Below are positions 22,942 through 25,096 of a DNA stretch of 25,096 nt, one piece after another. Source of the stretch: an uncultured Collinsella sp. (lineage in GTDB: Bacteria > Actinomycetota > Coriobacteriia > Coriobacteriales > Coriobacteriaceae). The stretch is from positions 1 to 25,096 of the forward strand of contig CABVDH010000023.1 of the NCBI GenBank assembly GCA_902497065.1, given 5' to 3'. Under the pieces are notes generated by a model. The model made no database searches. It had not been told where the DNA came from and saw nothing but the letters and a program-made list of their open reading frames with translations. Positions within the stretch are counted from its first letter, which is position 1. The number at the start of each line of letters is the position of its first letter. The position numbers and the translations under genes were made by a program.

Positions 22942-23842
22942 GAGCCTTCGCCCCCTTGCGGCCGATAAGGTGGATGATCAGGATGAAGATGAGGCTCATG
23001 CCCATCAGCAGCAGGCCGAGTGCCCACAGAACATCATCCTGGGCCGAGCCCTCGGCATAGACCGCCATGGACGTGGTGAGCGTGGTGGTGATAGTGGACG
23101 CCGGCGACAGCAGCGACATCGGCATGGCCTCGATGCCGCCGATAACCATGCGCACGGCGAGCGTCTCGCCAAAGGCGCGGGTCATACCCAGGATGACCGC
23201 AGTCATGAGCGACGGCATGGCGGACTTGAGCACCACGTGCCAGATGGTCTGCCAGCGGGTGTAGCCCAGCGCGAGCGAGCCCTGGCGGTAGCTGTCGGGC
23301 ACGGCGCGCAGGCCGTCGACCGAAAGCGTGGTCATGGTCGGCAGGATCATGACGGCCAGTACGATGGCACCGGGCAGGATACCCAAGCCCGTGCTCACGT
23401 GGAAAACGCTCTTCATAAGGCCGACGACAACGTGAAAGCCGATCAAGCCAAAGACGACCGAGGGAATACCGGTCAAAAGCTCAATAAGCGGCTGAAAGAT
23501 CTTGGAGCCAAATTTTGGTTGGATCTCGACCGCAAAGATGGCAGAGCCGATGGCGATGGGCAACGCGATGAGCGTGGAGAGCACCATGACCGCAAACGAG
23601 GTGACGATCAGGGGCAGGGCGCCGGTGTAGGGCAGGCCGTTTTTAGCCGTGTTGGCCAGGTCCCACTTGGTGCCGGTGAAAAACTCGACGACCGAGACGC
23701 CGTCTTTGACAAAAGCCGAGAGGCCCTTTTGGGCGACCATAAAGATGAGCGCGGCAACGACAAGCGTCACGAGCGCTACGCACGCGCCCGTGACGCACAG
23801 GCCCACGTTCTCAAGGTCGCGCTTTGGCAGCTGTTTTGCCAT
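22934..23842 (-). CDS. pstC: Phosphate ABC transporter permease
   Basis: This 302-residue permease partner of PstA has an N-terminal helix (VTGACVALVTLVVAALIFMV), a long periplasmic segment (FVKDGVSVVEFFTGTKWDL), then core helices with the PstC-typical LLTGIPSVVFGLIGF and the EAA loop GSLALGYTRWQTIWHVVLKS. The last helix ends in a basic IGRKGAKARG tail. ATG 23842 follows GGAAAGG and sits 25 bases after the pstS stop, so the operon order is S-C-A-B. Confidence 0.96.
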   Translation of the reverse strand: MAKQLPKRDLENVGLCVTGACVALVTLVVAALIFMVAQKGLSAFVKDGVSVVEFFTGTKWDLANTAKNGLPYTGALPLIVTSFAVMVLSTLIALPIAIGSAIFAVEIQPKFGSKIFQPLIELLTGIPSVVFGLIGFHVVVGLMKSVFHVSTGLGILPGAIVLAVMILPTMTTLSVDGLRAVPDSYRQGSLALGYTRWQTIWHVVLKSAMPSLMTAVILGMTRAFGETLAVRMVIGGIEAMPMSLLSPASTITTTLTTSMAVYAEGSAQDDVLWALGLLLMGMSLIFILIIHLIGRKGAKARG

Positions 23843-23867
23843 TGCAAACCTTTCCGGGGGCGACTAC

Positions 23868-24806
23868 TTATTTAGCGGAGACCTTGCCGCTGGCGTCCTT
23901 GACGACCTTCATGGCAGAGACGGGGATGAAGCCCTGCTCCTCGACGAGCTTGCCCTGGACGTCGTCGGAAAGCATGAACTCCAGGAAGGCCTTGGTAGCC
24001 TCGTCGGCGTCCTTTGCACAGTACATGTGCTCGGTCGCCCAGATCTTGAAGGAGCCGTCGGTGACATTCTTGCTCTTGGGCTCCACGCCCTCGACCTTGA
24101 TGGCGTTGAACTTGGAGTCGTCGAAGTGCGAGAAGTCGAGGTAGGAGATGGCGTTGTCGGTGCTGCCCATCTGAGTCTGGACGTCGCCGGACTTGTCGAG
24201 CTCGGCGTCGCCCTTAAAGTCGACAGCCTCGTCGCCAAAGACGGCAGCCTCGAAGGTGGCGCGAGTACCGGAGCCGGCCTTGCGGTTGAGGACGACGATC
24301 TTGGCGTCGTCGCCGCCGACCTCCTTCCAGTTGGTGATCTGGCCGGAGAAGATGCCCTTGAGCTGCTCGAGGGACAGGTCGTCGACCGTCACGTTCTTGG
24401 AGACGACGGGGCCCATGCCCACGACGGCAACCTCGTGGTCGACGAGCTTCTTGACCTGGTCGGCCTCGAGTTTGGTCTCGGCGAAGACGTCGGAGTTGCC
24501 GATGGTGACGGTGCCGGCGGCAACAGCGGTCAGGCCCTTGCCCGAACCGTTACCCGAGCCGGAGACGGAGACGTCCGGGTTGGCATCCATGAACTTCTCG
24601 GCAGCGGCCTCGACGAGAGCCTGGAACGAGGAGGCGCCGTCGTAGGTCACCTCGCCGGAGACGGACTCGGCAGCAGCGGCGCTACCCTTGTCGGCGGCGT
24701 CGGATGCGCCGGAGCCGCCGCAACCAACGAGACCGAGACCGACGATGCTGGCAAGACCACCAGCGAGGCCGAGGAACTGACGACGAGAATAAGCCTGATC
24801 GAGCAT
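23868..24806 (-). CDS. pstS: Phosphate-binding lipoprotein, probable Tat substrate
   Basis: This 312-residue extracellular phosphate-binding protein of the Pst importer has an N-terminus with a twin-arginine motif, YSRRQFLGLAGG (S7-R8-R9-Q-F-L), a hydrophobic stretch and a lipobox GLVGC with C29, then a Gly/Ser/Ala linker. The mature part shows phosphate-site features: TYDGASSFQALVEAA (first Ser/Thr loop), SGSGNGSGKGLTAVAAG and RKAGSGTRATFE (SGTR loop). ATG 24806 is chosen because AAAGGAAG lies just upstream; a frame from 24839 would disrupt the signal peptide. The protein would be exported folded and anchored to the membrane. Confidence 0.95.
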   Translation of the reverse strand: MLDQAYSRRQFLGLAGGLASIVGLGLVGCGGSGASDAADKGSAAAAESVSGEVTYDGASSFQALVEAAAEKFMDANPDVSVSGSGNGSGKGLTAVAAGTVTIGNSDVFAETKLEADQVKKLVDHEVAVVGMGPVVSKNVTVDDLSLEQLKGIFSGQITNWKEVGGDDAKIVVLNRKAGSGTRATFEAAVFGDEAVDFKGDAELDKSGDVQTQMGSTDNAISYLDFSHFDDSKFNAIKVEGVEPKSKNVTDGSFKIWATEHMYCAKDADEATKAFLEFMLSDDVQGKLVEEQGFIPVSAMKVVKDASGKVSAK

Positions 24807-24949
24807 GATCTTCCTTTCATACATGCGACTCGCGGGCACCCCGCCCGCTTTGCTGTTTGGAAAGATACGACCCCGATCGGGCGACGACCGCCTTATCTGC
24901 GGTTTCTTACGGGCTATTGATAGACCCTTACCGCAAGCTCTGCCCAGCC

Positions 24950-24966
24950 TTTACAAACGGATAACA
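24950..24966 (+). promoter_or_regulatory. Possible Pho box upstream of pstS
   Basis: TTTACA (24950-24955) and ATAACA (24961-24966) are exactly 11 bases apart, as in PhoP direct repeats of the TTAACA type; a further TTTACA is at 24992-24997. The repeats lie on the strand opposite to pstS, about 145 bases before its start. No phoPR genes are in the window. The rest of 24807-25096 shows no gene. Confidence 0.3.
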
Positions 24967-25096
24967 ATCCAGCGCCGAACATGGCGCACCTTTTACACCA
25001 AAGGAACGTCCATTACAGTCGAAATTGTCAGCCTGGGACCATCTCGGGCTACGATTGAGGCGCGCCCAGAACGGGCCGCCGACCGGGCGCCCGCGC

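Overview
The window looks like chromosomal DNA of a Coriobacteriia species, most likely Collinsella or a close relative (Actinomycetota). This rests on the high-GC housekeeping genes with GC-rich third positions, the gene content, and intergenic palindromes of a style I associate with that group. No rRNA, tRNA, CRISPR array, insertion sequence or prophage gene was seen. Names are from motif reading only; no database search was possible.

Layout. (1) 1-2504: a small unknown gene on the minus strand, then a two-gene cassette on the plus strand. It encodes a MazG-like nucleotide pyrophosphohydrolase that overlaps a GIY-YIG nuclease fused to a DUF2075 helicase-like ATPase. The cassette is visibly less GC-rich than its surroundings and is the best candidate here for an undescribed defence-like system. 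(2) 2647-7125: serC and serA (serine biosynthesis), a strong terminator, an M20 metallopeptidase, and a short degenerate DUF1015-like protein. (3) 7255-9204, minus strand: two tandem histidine-phosphatase paralogues and a nitroreductase with an iron-box-like palindrome upstream. (4) 9440-10525: an HdeD-like membrane protein directly abutting a YaiI/YqxD-family protein. (5) 10631-12859: a His-rich ArsP_2-type metal exporter (minus) with a dyad over its promoter, divergent from a DnaQ-like exonuclease with an unknown N-terminal region. (6) 13211-14401: a lower-GC gene for a Vsr/DUF559-like nuclease, flanked by two long gene-poor stretches. (7) 14748-17521: a metal-resistance operon of a SmtB/CzrA-type repressor, a free HMA metallochaperone and a P1B-type Zn/Cd ATPase, with three related operator arms. 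(8) 17749-18138: a DtxR/MntR-family regulator (minus). (9) 18346-20982, minus: a HAD phosphatase downstream of an ABC-F ATPase. (10) 21146-24806, minus: pstS-pstC-pstA-pstB, closed by a terminator.

Metal homeostasis is the connecting theme of 9.2-18.2 kb: a Zn/Cd efflux operon with its own sensor, a His-rich exporter, a DtxR/MntR regulator and an iron-box-like site. An 11-base word is shared between the exporter's upstream region and the regulator's own upstream region, which suggests (inference) that the regulator controls the exporter. The Pst operon supplies high-affinity phosphate uptake. Two separate nuclease genes of atypical composition (413-2504 and 13211-14401) look like accessory, probably anti-mobile-element, insertions.
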